A stretch of 42,516 nucleotides of DNA, from NCBI RefSeq assembly GCF_900128925.1, contig NZ_FQUJ01000022.1, positions 1-42,516 on the forward strand. The letters are read 5' to 3'. The position numbers and the translations under genes are program-made. The stretch's first letter is position 1, and every line of letters begins with the position of its first letter. This stretch comes from Modicisalibacter ilicicola DSM 19980 (GTDB taxonomy: Bacteria > Pseudomonadota > Gammaproteobacteria > Pseudomonadales > Halomonadaceae). The notes beneath the pieces were generated by a model. It ran no database searches, was not told the origin of the DNA, and worked only from the letters and a program-made list of their open reading frames with translations. Below, one piece after another: positions 34,662-42,240 of the stretch.

Positions 34662-35240
34662 ATGCGCAAACGTGTGCTGATCGCCGGAGGCGGTGAACTG
34701 CTCGAGGCACTGTCGCGGGTCTTCCTCGAGGAAGGCGCGACAGTGGCGCTGCTGACGCCGGATATCGCCTGCCTGGAACATGTGCTCGACGTGCTCGGCG
34801 GTGAACGCAGCGATCGTTTCGGCCTGGCCGCCGGCGAGGGGGCGCTGGATGGCTTGCTCGGCAGGCTGGGACGGCTGGACGTGCTGGTCTGCGCGCCTCA
34901 GCCGCTCCCCCGGGGCGTGCCTCTGGAGCAGCGTCTGGCCGAGCAGGTCGTCGACCCATCGGGCCTCTTGCAGGTGGCGCGGGCCTGGATGCACAGCCGT
35001 GGTGGCGGACGCCTGATCGCCGTCGCCCCGGACGGCGATACCCAGGCGGCAAGCATGGTGCGCGAGGCCCTGGCCGCCCTGGTACGCCGACTCGCCGATA
35101 GCGGCGACCCGGGCATCCGCGTCAATCTGCTTTGCCCTCTGGGCGCCTCGAGCGCCGCGGTGGCCGATTGCGCGCGCTTTCTTGCCGGGGGCGGGGGGCG
35201 AGCACTGAACGGCCAGGTTTTGAAGCTCAACGATTCCTGA
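34662..35240 (+). CDS. SDR-fold-like protein lacking the catalytic residues
   Basis: A 192-residue protein shaped like a short-chain dehydrogenase: VLIAGGGELLEALSRVFLEEGATVALL (5-31) in the Rossmann position, DVLVCAPQP (73-81), RLIAVAPDGD (117-126), then ALAALVRRLADSGDPGIRVNLLCP and LNGQVLKLN. In active SDRs these places hold TGxxxGIG, NNAG, the serine, and YxxxK. Here NNAG is replaced by APQP, the Tyr and Lys positions align with Ala130 and Arg134, and the serine position is not Ser. It is also shorter than the usual 240-250 residues. It lies 17 bases after dctM in the same direction, suggesting the last gene of the TRAP operon. Possibly a ligand- or nucleotide-binding non-enzyme. Confidence 0.7.
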   Translation: MRKRVLIAGGGELLEALSRVFLEEGATVALLTPDIACLEHVLDVLGGERSDRFGLAAGEGALDGLLGRLGRLDVLVCAPQPLPRGVPLEQRLAEQVVDPSGLLQVARAWMHSRGGGRLIAVAPDGDTQAASMVREALAALVRRLADSGDPGIRVNLLCPLGASSAAVADCARFLAGGGGRALNGQVLKLNDS

Positions 35241-35351
35241 CAACCGGTGCCAAGCAAACGCGGCAAGACCACCTTCTGTCGTATGTGACGGCTATGCCAA
35301 TGGCCCGTCTGTCTTCTCAATGCCCCTCAAAGCGTCGCATCTTGTCATCTA

Positions 35352-35453
35352 TACGACCTCTCGGTCTGTGCGGTCATCGCGTGGTCAGCCGCCGCAGCAT
35401 CAAAGGTGATCTCCGGGCTCAATATCTGGACCTCGGTGTTCGTGGTCGGGTGA
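35352..35453 (+). pseudogene. Possible relic of a sodium/solute symporter
   Basis: In the 357-base spacer between the SDR-like gene and the molybdoenzyme operon one frame reads LSVCAVIAWSAAA then SKVISGLNIWTSVFVVG before a stop. This resembles a membrane segment of SSS-family symporters (the VTGLNLWxSVFVxG region). There is no start, no ribosome site and no flanking homology, so it can only be a fragment, or a chance resemblance. The rest of the spacer holds an inverted repeat at 35541-35567 and nothing else recognised. Confidence 0.27.
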
Positions 35454-35540
35454 CGAGGAGAAGACGCCCAGCCCTCCCGGTGTTTGGTCAGGAGGCGTTG
35501 TTCTCTTCCCGATCCTTGCCTAACTTGGGAAAGCGCCGTG

Positions 35541-35567
35541 ACGAACGGTCCTGCGTCATCCGTTCGT
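35541..35567 (+). promoter_or_regulatory. Inverted repeat ahead of the aldehyde oxidoreductase operon
   Basis: Perfect 8-bp arms ACGAACGG (35541-35548) and CCGTTCGT (35560-35567) separated by 11 bases, 30 bases before the start of the iron-sulfur subunit. It may be an operator or a leader hairpin; no clear promoter hexamers are seen next to it. Confidence 0.35.
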
Positions 35568-35597
35568 GCACGTCATGTCAACGACAAGGAGACGGCA

Positions 35598-36128
35598 ATG
35601 ATGGACCATTCCGGACCAACCAGGGAGGGTGGCGAGCTGGCGCTGGCCCTGACCGTCAACGGCGAGGCTCGCCGTCTGACGCTCCCGCCCAACGTGACGC
35701 TGCTGGAGGTGTTGCGCGATCGACTCGGCCTGACCGGCACCAAGAAGGGGTGCGATCATGGCCAGTGCGGTGCCTGCACGGTGCGGGTCGACGGCCAGGC
35801 GATGAACGCCTGTCTGCGCCTGGCCGTGATGTGCGAAGGCCAGGAAGTGACTACCGTGGAAGGGTTGGCCAGCGAGGTGGGGCTACACCCGGTGCAGCGG
35901 GCCTTCCTGGAGCATGATGCCTACCAGTGCGGTTTCTGCACGCCCGGGCAGATGATGTCCGCCTCGGCGTTGCTGGAAGACGAGCGCATCGGCAGCGACG
36001 ACGCGGCGGTGCGCGAGGCGATGAGCGGCAACATCTGCCGCTGCGGTGCCTACAAGAACATTCTCGAAGCGATCCACACCGCGCGCGAGGAGCTGGCGTC
36101 ACAGCGGAAGGAGGGTGGCATCTCATGA
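35598..36128 (+). CDS. Aldehyde oxidoreductase 2Fe-2S subunit (PaoA/YagT-like)
   Basis: Electron-transfer subunit of a xanthine-oxidase-family molybdoenzyme. The 176-residue protein carries a plant-type ferredoxin cluster (Cys52, 57, 60, 72 in GCDHGQCGACTVRV...NAC) and the second helical cluster (Cys111, 114, 147, 149 in CGFCTPGQ and CRCG). No twin-arginine signal is present, unlike E. coli PaoA, so the complex is expected to be cytoplasmic. ATG 35598 follows AAGGAG; a second ATG is the next codon. Its stop overlaps the next start (ATGA). Substrate unknown, probably aldehydes. Confidence 0.92.
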   Translation: MMDHSGPTREGGELALALTVNGEARRLTLPPNVTLLEVLRDRLGLTGTKKGCDHGQCGACTVRVDGQAMNACLRLAVMCEGQEVTTVEGLASEVGLHPVQRAFLEHDAYQCGFCTPGQMMSASALLEDERIGSDDAAVREAMSGNICRCGAYKNILEAIHTAREELASQRKEGGIS

Positions 36129-37120
36129 GATCCTTCGCCTTCACCCCCGCCGAGAGTGTCGGCCAGGCCGTCAGCGCCCAGGGCGGCGATGGCGATGCCG
36201 CCTATATTGCCGGGGGCACCACCCTGATCGATCTGGTCAAGCTCGACGTGATGCGCCCGGCGCGAATGGTGGGTGTCAATCGCCTCCCCTTGAACGATGT
36301 CGAACGTCTCGATGATGGCCGACTGCGCGTCGGCGCCCTGGTCACCAATACCGAACTCGCTCACCATCCCCTGGTGACCGCGCATTTCCCCCTGCTTTCC
36401 CAGGCGATCCTGGCCGGCGCCTCGACGCAACTTCGCAACATGGCCACCACCGGCGGCAACATCATGCAGCGCACGCGTTGTCCCTATTTCCGCGACGCTG
36501 CCGCGGCCTGCAACAAGCGCGAACCGGGCAGCGGCTGCGATGCCCTTGATGGCATCAATCGCATGCACGCGATACTGGGGACCAGCGAGCATTGCATTGC
36601 CGCCCACCCCTCGGACATGTGCGTGGCCCTGGCGGCGCTGGGAGCGACCCTGACCCTCGTGGGTCCGCACGGCGCCCGCGAGATCGCCTTCGGCGACTTC
36701 CATCGCCTGCCCGAAGATCGGCCGGACAGGGAGCACGAAATCGAACCCGGCGAGTTGATTACCCACGTCACCCTGGACTCGCCGGTCGAAGGCGCCGGGG
36801 CGCACTATCTCAAGCTGCGCGACCGGGCTTCCTATGAATTTGCCCTGGCCTCCGCAGGGGCGATGATCGCCGTCGAGAAGGGCGTGATTCGCGAGGCCCG
36901 CCTGGCCCTCGGCGGGGTCGGCACCAGGCCCTGGCATGCCCAGGAGGCCGAACAGGCGCTGCGCGGTCAGCCACCGGAGACCGTCAATTTCGAAAAAGCC
37001 GCCGGCATCGCCCTGCGGGACGCGAGTGCCCGGCAGCACAATGCCTTCAAGATACCCCTGGCACGCCAGGCCATCGTGAGAGCGCTGGAAAAAGCCACCC
37101 AGGCAGCCACGGACAGCTAA
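36125..37120 (+). CDS. Aldehyde oxidoreductase FAD-binding subunit (PaoB/YagS-like)
   Basis: A 331-residue FAD subunit of the molybdoenzyme. It has the FAD loop YIAGGTTLIDLVKLDV (27-42), the second FAD-contact GASTQLRNMATTGGNIMQRTRC (98-119) and a PaoB-type cysteine-rich insertion: Cys119, 129 and 138 (ACNKREPGSGCDA) and Cys157, which in E. coli PaoB holds an extra [4Fe-4S] cluster. The stretch HPSDMCVALAALGA follows. The overlap with the preceding stop and ATG 36125 indicate coupling; 11 bases separate it from the Mo subunit. Confidence 0.92.
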   Translation: MRSFAFTPAESVGQAVSAQGGDGDAAYIAGGTTLIDLVKLDVMRPARMVGVNRLPLNDVERLDDGRLRVGALVTNTELAHHPLVTAHFPLLSQAILAGASTQLRNMATTGGNIMQRTRCPYFRDAAAACNKREPGSGCDALDGINRMHAILGTSEHCIAAHPSDMCVALAALGATLTLVGPHGAREIAFGDFHRLPEDRPDREHEIEPGELITHVTLDSPVEGAGAHYLKLRDRASYEFALASAGAMIAVEKGVIREARLALGGVGTRPWHAQEAEQALRGQPPETVNFEKAAGIALRDASARQHNAFKIPLARQAIVRALEKATQAATDS

Positions 37121-37131
37121 AGGATTCCAGG

Positions 37132-39333
37132 ATGGATACGACGATTATCGGACACCGCACCCCCCGGGTGGATGGTGAGCACAAACTGACCGGCAAGGCC
37201 GACTACACCGTCGACTGGCAAGCCGACGGCATGCTCCACGGCTACCCGGTGCCGGCGAGCATCGCCCACGGCGTCCTCGAGACACTGCACCTTGAACAGG
37301 CGCGGGCCATGCCGGGGGTGGTGGATATCTTTCACCACGACCATTTTCCCGAACTCTATCGTTCCCCCAGCAGTGCTGCCCACCAGGATCAGGTCAGTGA
37401 GGTGCGTCTGCCCTTCGAGGACGAGCGCATATACTACGATGGCCAGTACGTCGCCCTGGTGGTGGCGGAAAGCTTCGAGCAGGCCAGGGCTGCCGCTCAC
37501 GCGGTGCGTGCGGATTATCGCCAGGAGCCCGGTGCGGTGGCGAGCTTGCTGGATACCGAGCAGGAGGGCCGCCTGCTGGAATCGGAGGGCGTTTGCCGGG
37601 GCGATCCCGACACGGCGTTCGACCAGGCACCGGTCAAGATCGATCACACCTACCACATCGCCGCCGAGAGCCACATGCAGATGGAGATGCATGCCACCCT
37701 CGCCGAGTGGCGCGATGGTCGGCTGATCGTGCACGAGTCGAGCCAAGGGGTGGTCTATCAGCACAAGGCGCTGGCACGCATCTTCGGCCTGCCGGACGAA
37801 CAGGTCGAGGTGGTCTCCCACTACATCGGTTCGGGGTTCGGCAACAAGCTGTTCATGTGGCCTCACGCGGTGGCTACCGCGGCGGCATCCCAGATGCTGG
37901 GCCGCCCGGTCAAGACGGTGCTGCCGCGCCAGCAGGACATGGAAAGCGGCGGCAACCGGCCGGCCTCCCGCCAGCGTCTGCGCCTGGCCGCCGAGCGGGA
38001 CGGACGCTTGCTGTCGATGCGCCACGACAGCACCACCGAGACCTCCTTCGTGCATGCCTATGTGGACTCGCTCGGTTCGGCGACCCCCAGCCTCTATGCC
38101 TGCGACAACGTGACGATCAGCCAGCGCCTGCTCGAGGTACACCACGGCACGCCCTGTCCCATGCGTGCCCCGGGAGAGACCTCGGGCATCCATGCCCTGG
38201 AAACCGCCCTGGACGAACTGGCCAACGCGCTCGAGATGGACCCTCTCGAGTTGCGCCGGCGCAACTACAACCGGAGCGACCCGGCCAAGGATCTGCCCTG
38301 GTCGAGCAAGCATCTCGATACCTGCTACGACAACGCCGCCCGGCGCTTCGGCTGGCAGCATCGCGACCCCACCCCCTGCGCCATGCGCGATGGGGACGAG
38401 TTTCTCGGCTGGGGCATGGCCACCGCCTCCTGGGGCGCCATGCGCATGTCCTGTGCCGCGCGGGTCGAATTGCGCGCCGATGGCAGCGTGATGGCGGCCT
38501 GCGGTACCCAGGACATCGGCACCGGCACCTACACCGTGGTGGCGCAGACCGTCGCCGAATTGACCGGTGTGGCACTCGAGAACATCGAGGTGCGACTGGG
38601 CGAATCCACCCTGCCTGCCGGGCCGCTTTCCGGGGGGTCGATGGTCACGGCGACCACCCTGCCGGCGGTGGCCGCGGCGCTGCGCGACGCTATCGACGCC
38701 CTCAAGGAGGCCGCCACCGGGGAAGGAGGGGCATTCGAGGGCAGCGATCCGCAGCGTCTCGAGATTCAGGCCGGCGCCCTGGTCGACCAGCAGGGCACGC
38801 GGGTCGGCTTTGCCGAGATCCTCACCACCCTGAAGCTCGGCAGTGTCAATGGCGAGGGTCAGGCGGCGCCAGGGGATGAGAAACGGCAATACAGCTTCCG
38901 CTCCTTCGGTGCCCATTTCGTCGAGGTGCGCTGGGACCCGGGCATCTCGCGCCTGCGGGTGTCCCGGGTGGTCAGCAGCATCGATATCGGTCGGGCGATC
39001 AACCCGGCCGCGGCGCGCAACCAGGTGGAAGGCAGCATCGTCATGGGCCTGGGCATGGCGCTGACGGAGAAGCTCGATTACGACCCCCGGGACGCGCGCC
39101 TGATCAACAACAACTACACCGACTACATCGTGCCCTGCCATGCGGACATGCCGGACATCGACGTCGAACTGCTCGACAATCCGGATTACGCCTTCAACGA
39201 GTTCGGTGCCCGAGGCGTCGGGGAAATCGGCCTGACCGGAATCGCCGCGGCCATCGGCAATGCGGTCTATCACGCCACGGGCAAGCGCATCCGGGACCTG
39301 CCGATCACCCTGGACAAGGTGATGACCCTCTGA
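37132..39333 (+). CDS. Aldehyde oxidoreductase molybdenum-binding subunit (PaoC/YagR-like)
   Basis: Catalytic subunit of 733 residues, xanthine-oxidase family, binding molybdopterin cofactor. It opens RTPRVDGEHKLTGKADYTVDW and has GSGFGNKLFMWPHAV (about 236-250), PMRAPGETSGIHALETALDELA (about 342-363), CGTQDIGTGTYTVVAQ (about 460-475) and the catalytic glutamate in GARGVGEIGLTG (Glu698), close to the E692 of E. coli PaoC. Oxidises aldehydes to acids using water; natural substrate unknown. No XdhC/PaoD-type maturation gene lies next to it; the following gene is tmcA. Confidence 0.93.
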   Translation: MDTTIIGHRTPRVDGEHKLTGKADYTVDWQADGMLHGYPVPASIAHGVLETLHLEQARAMPGVVDIFHHDHFPELYRSPSSAAHQDQVSEVRLPFEDERIYYDGQYVALVVAESFEQARAAAHAVRADYRQEPGAVASLLDTEQEGRLLESEGVCRGDPDTAFDQAPVKIDHTYHIAAESHMQMEMHATLAEWRDGRLIVHESSQGVVYQHKALARIFGLPDEQVEVVSHYIGSGFGNKLFMWPHAVATAAASQMLGRPVKTVLPRQQDMESGGNRPASRQRLRLAAERDGRLLSMRHDSTTETSFVHAYVDSLGSATPSLYACDNVTISQRLLEVHHGTPCPMRAPGETSGIHALETALDELANALEMDPLELRRRNYNRSDPAKDLPWSSKHLDTCYDNAARRFGWQHRDPTPCAMRDGDEFLGWGMATASWGAMRMSCAARVELRADGSVMAACGTQDIGTGTYTVVAQTVAELTGVALENIEVRLGESTLPAGPLSGGSMVTATTLPAVAAALRDAIDALKEAATGEGGAFEGSDPQRLEIQAGALVDQQGTRVGFAEILTTLKLGSVNGEGQAAPGDEKRQYSFRSFGAHFVEVRWDPGISRLRVSRVVSSIDIGRAINPAAARNQVEGSIVMGLGMALTEKLDYDPRDARLINNNYTDYIVPCHADMPDIDVELLDNPDYAFNEFGARGVGEIGLTGIAAAIGNAVYHATGKRIRDLPITLDKVMTL

Positions 39334-39376
39334 CCCAGGCTGGTATCGTCATCGCGCATGACGCATCCTGTGCGCC

Positions 39377-41581
39377 ATGAGCGATGACACCTTTCCGGGC
39401 CTGGACGGCCTGCTGAACGATCTTGCCGCACACCGGCACCGCGCCCTGTTGTGGATCAGCGCAACCGGCACCGAAGCGACTGCCCGGGCCTCGAGGCTAT
39501 GGCAGGCTCGGCCCTGGCAGGCCCCGCTGTGGCTGGGTCCATCGCCTGGTGTGCTTGGAGTCGAGACGTTGCCGGCCACCAAGGCGCGTACGCGGCTGGG
39601 CGGCGAACATGATCTGGTGGTGTTCGATGCCGCCTCAAAGGACGCCGGCTTCGACCCGGATGCCTTCGGCGCGGTCGTGGGCACGCTGCGTGCCGGCGGC
39701 CTGCTGGTGCTGTTGACGCCGACCGCCTGGGAAAAAGGGACACCCGCCCCCGACGCAGATTACGCACGCCTCGCTGCCTGGCCTTACCCTGCCGGAGCCT
39801 TGAGTGCGCGCTATCTTGCCCGCCTGGCGCGGCGACTGATGGCCTCGCCTCAGGTGCTTCACTGGCCCGCCGGTCAGGCGTTTCCGAGGCTGCCGCGAGC
39901 GCCGGCCGCCCCGCCTGGTCCCGATCTTTCGGATCGCCCTGCCAGGGACTCCGACTGCCTGAGTGCCGACCAGGCCGACGCGGTGGCGCGTCTGATGCGC
40001 CTGCGCCGGCGTCGGCCCTTGGTGCTCAGCGCCGACCGGGGCCGGGGCAAGAGCGCGGCGCTGGGTATCGCCGCGGCACGGCGCCTGCTGGCCGGTGAGC
40101 GTCAACTGTGGGTCACCGCGCCGCGCCCGGCGGCGGTCGAGCCACTCTTCGAGCGGCTCGCGGCGTTGCTGCCCCAGGGGCGACGGGAGGGCAACAGTTT
40201 CCAGGTGGTCATCGACGGCACTGCCGGCGGCATCTCTGCCGAGGTGTGCTTTATCGCGCCAGACGCGCTGCTTGAGACCTTGCAATCCGAGGCCGTTGAT
40301 CCCCGCTCGACGCCGACCCTGTTCGTCGACGAGGCGGCGGCGATCCCCGCGCCGCTGCTGGGGCGTTGGCTGCGGGCCTTTCCGCGCATCGCCTATGCCA
40401 CCACCGTGCATGGTTACGAGGGCACCGGGCGCGGCTTCCAGCTGCGCTTTCGTGCCCGACTCGAGCGCGACACGCCCGATTGGCGCGAGCTGCATCTGGG
40501 GCAGCCGATCCGCTGGGCCGAGGGCGATCCTCTGGAGACCCTGACTCGCGAACTCCTGCTGCTGGATGCCGAACCCGCGGACGATGCCCGCGTCGCCCAG
40601 GCGTTGGCGGAACATGAACCACGCCTGGCAAGCCTCGACCGGGCGACGCTGGCCAGTGACGAGGCCACCCTGAGTGAGCTGTTCGGTCTGCTGGTGCAGG
40701 CCCACTATCGCACCACGCCGGCGGACCTGCGCCAGTTGCTCGACGCACCGGCGACCCGGCTGATCGCGGCCTATGCCGGAAAGACCTGCCTGGGCGTCTG
40801 CCTGGCCCAGATCGAGGGCGGCTTTCCAACGGAGCTGGCGACGGCGATCCAGCAGGGTGAACGCCGGCCGCGGGGGCATCTGCTGGCCCAGTCCCTGGCC
40901 ACCCACGGCGGGCAGCGCGAGGCCGCCGAGGCGCGCTGGTGCCGAATCCTGCGTATCGCCGTGCACCCGGGGGCGCGGCGCCGGGGGCTGGGGCGCGGCC
41001 TGATCGAATGCCTGGGCAGGGAGGTGGCGAGCGACGACATCGCCCGGCTCGGCGTCAGTTTCGGTGCAGAGAGCGAGCTGGTCGCCTTCTGGCGTGCCCA
41101 GGGGTTCGTCTCGCTGCGTCTGGGGCTTTCCCGGGAGGCCTCCAGCGGCGAACATGCCCTGATGATGGGGAAGGCGCTGGACGAGCCGGTCGAGGCTCTG
41201 ATCGCAGGATTGAATCGCGATTTTCGGTTGCTGTTGCCGAGTCTACTGGCCTTCGAACTCCGGCGTCTCGATGCTGAACTGGCGGCAACGCTCTTGCGGG
41301 AAGGGCCGCCGCCGGCCATCGATGCCGAGACCCTGGAGCGGGTGGCATGGTTTGCGGCGGGGGGCGGCGAGCTGGCCTCGGTGCGCCCCTGGCTGGCCAC
41401 GGCCTGGCTGGCCTGGTGGCGAAGGACGCCGCAGGTGCCGGAGGACGATGCGCCGCGCGAACTGGTGGCGCCGCTGTTCCTGGGAAAAACCCCCTGGACG
41501 ACTCCTGGCGATGTTGGTCGCAAGGCGCTGCTGCGTCGGTGGCGTGTACTGGCTGGACGCCTGACGCAGCACCTGAGTTAA
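39377..41581 (+). CDS. tmcA: tRNA(Met) cytidine acetyltransferase
   Basis: Acetylates the wobble cytidine of elongator tRNA-Met (ac4C34), using ATP and acetyl-CoA. The 734-residue protein has an RNA-helicase-like ATPase (Walker A SADRGRGKSAAL near 218-229; LFVDEAAAIPAPLL near 315-328), a GNAT domain with acetyl-CoA loop VHPGARRRGLGRGLI (near 533-547), and a C-terminal tail. It is somewhat longer than the roughly 670 residues of E. coli TmcA. A terminator follows at 41631. ATG 39377 is 43 bases after the molybdoenzyme operon; whether it is co-transcribed with that operon is unclear. Confidence 0.95.
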   Translation: MSDDTFPGLDGLLNDLAAHRHRALLWISATGTEATARASRLWQARPWQAPLWLGPSPGVLGVETLPATKARTRLGGEHDLVVFDAASKDAGFDPDAFGAVVGTLRAGGLLVLLTPTAWEKGTPAPDADYARLAAWPYPAGALSARYLARLARRLMASPQVLHWPAGQAFPRLPRAPAAPPGPDLSDRPARDSDCLSADQADAVARLMRLRRRRPLVLSADRGRGKSAALGIAAARRLLAGERQLWVTAPRPAAVEPLFERLAALLPQGRREGNSFQVVIDGTAGGISAEVCFIAPDALLETLQSEAVDPRSTPTLFVDEAAAIPAPLLGRWLRAFPRIAYATTVHGYEGTGRGFQLRFRARLERDTPDWRELHLGQPIRWAEGDPLETLTRELLLLDAEPADDARVAQALAEHEPRLASLDRATLASDEATLSELFGLLVQAHYRTTPADLRQLLDAPATRLIAAYAGKTCLGVCLAQIEGGFPTELATAIQQGERRPRGHLLAQSLATHGGQREAAEARWCRILRIAVHPGARRRGLGRGLIECLGREVASDDIARLGVSFGAESELVAFWRAQGFVSLRLGLSREASSGEHALMMGKALDEPVEALIAGLNRDFRLLLPSLLAFELRRLDAELAATLLREGPPPAIDAETLERVAWFAAGGGELASVRPWLATAWLAWWRRTPQVPEDDAPRELVAPLFLGKTPWTTPGDVGRKALLRRWRVLAGRLTQHLS

Positions 41582-41630
41582 GCATGAAAGCCCGGCCCAG
41601 GCCTTGCCGTCTGCTATCTGTCTGGGTAAG

Positions 41631-41656
41631 GCCCGAAGCGCTGCTTCGGGCTTTTT
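41631..41656 (+). terminator. Rho-independent terminator after tmcA
   Basis: A perfect 9-bp stem GCCCGAAGC (41631-41639) and GCTTCGGGC (41643-41651) with loop GCT, followed by TTTTT (41652-41656). It ends tmcA and faces the convergent PRC-barrel gene. Confidence 0.92.
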
Positions 41657-41682
41657 GATGGTGCTGCTAGGCGAATCGCCGA

Positions 41683-42240
41683 TCAATCATCACCGACGTA
41701 CTTGTCGACGTTGAATTCGCTCATGCCCGAGACGTCATCGGCGGTGTAGGGCAGGTTATAGGAGGAATAGGCCGGGTCCCAGCCGTAGTCGTAGCCGTAG
41801 AAGGGATAGGCATAGACACCATCGTTGTAATCGGCGCTGCTTGCCGAGACTATGACGGCCTGGACTTGCCCGTTATCGTTGAACAGCACGTTTTCGATAT
41901 AGCCATAGCCGGCACCGCTGCCGAGCGTGGCATAGTCATCGAGCAGGTCGGTGAGTTTCCAGATGCTGGCGCCGGCATCGACCTCGTCGTCGACCTGGGT
42001 GGTTTGCTGCAAGGCGCCCTTGCTGACGTATTCGTTTTCACCGGCAAACAGGTCGTAGTCGTCGTAGTTGTCGGCGTTCAACGGTACCTGGATGTTGTCG
42101 TCGGAGACCTTGACTTCATCCCAAGGAACCGCGACATGGGTGTCGCCCACATCCCAGACGCCACCGATCTGAACGATGACCGCCTCGATCTGGTTCTTGT
42201 CGTTGATCAGGACGTTTTCGACACTGCCGATATCGTCCGA
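41683..42240 (-). pseudogene. PRC-barrel repeat protein, 5' end removed by an IS insertion
   Basis: The open frame holds two PRC-barrel units: first, DDIGSVENVLINDKNQIEAVIVQIGG with VGDTHVAVPWDEV; second, IWKLTDLLDDY, GYIENVLFNDNGQVQAVIVSA and a Tyr-rich tail ending VDKYVGDD. The PRC domain normally begins about 12-15 residues earlier with a segment ending in -IGSVE; that start, any signal peptide and the promoter are missing. The frame is cut at about 42240, where IS256-like terminal sequence (GTTATTGTCAAATCCTG, 42241-42257) begins. An internal GTG at 42150 could start a shorter protein, but it falls inside the first barrel. Related exported PRC proteins occur in marine and halophilic bacteria; function unknown. 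Confidence 0.72.

Noticed and set aside
33157..35052. A 631-codon minus-strand frame opposite dctM and the SDR-like gene
   Set aside because: Gln/His/Asp-rich shadow; overlapping plus-strand genes have ribosome sites and family motifs.
35481..35510. Possible sigma-54 promoter ahead of the molybdoenzyme operon
   Set aside because: GG is present but the base pair ten bases on is TT rather than GC; the match fails at an invariant position.
35132..35917. Plus-strand frame of 261 codons bridging the SDR-like gene and the Fe-S subunit
   Set aside because: It overlaps both real genes in other frames and has no recognisable domain.
37117..39273. A 718-codon minus-strand frame opposite the molybdenum subunit
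   Set aside because: Shadow of a gene with an intact catalytic Glu and cofactor motifs.
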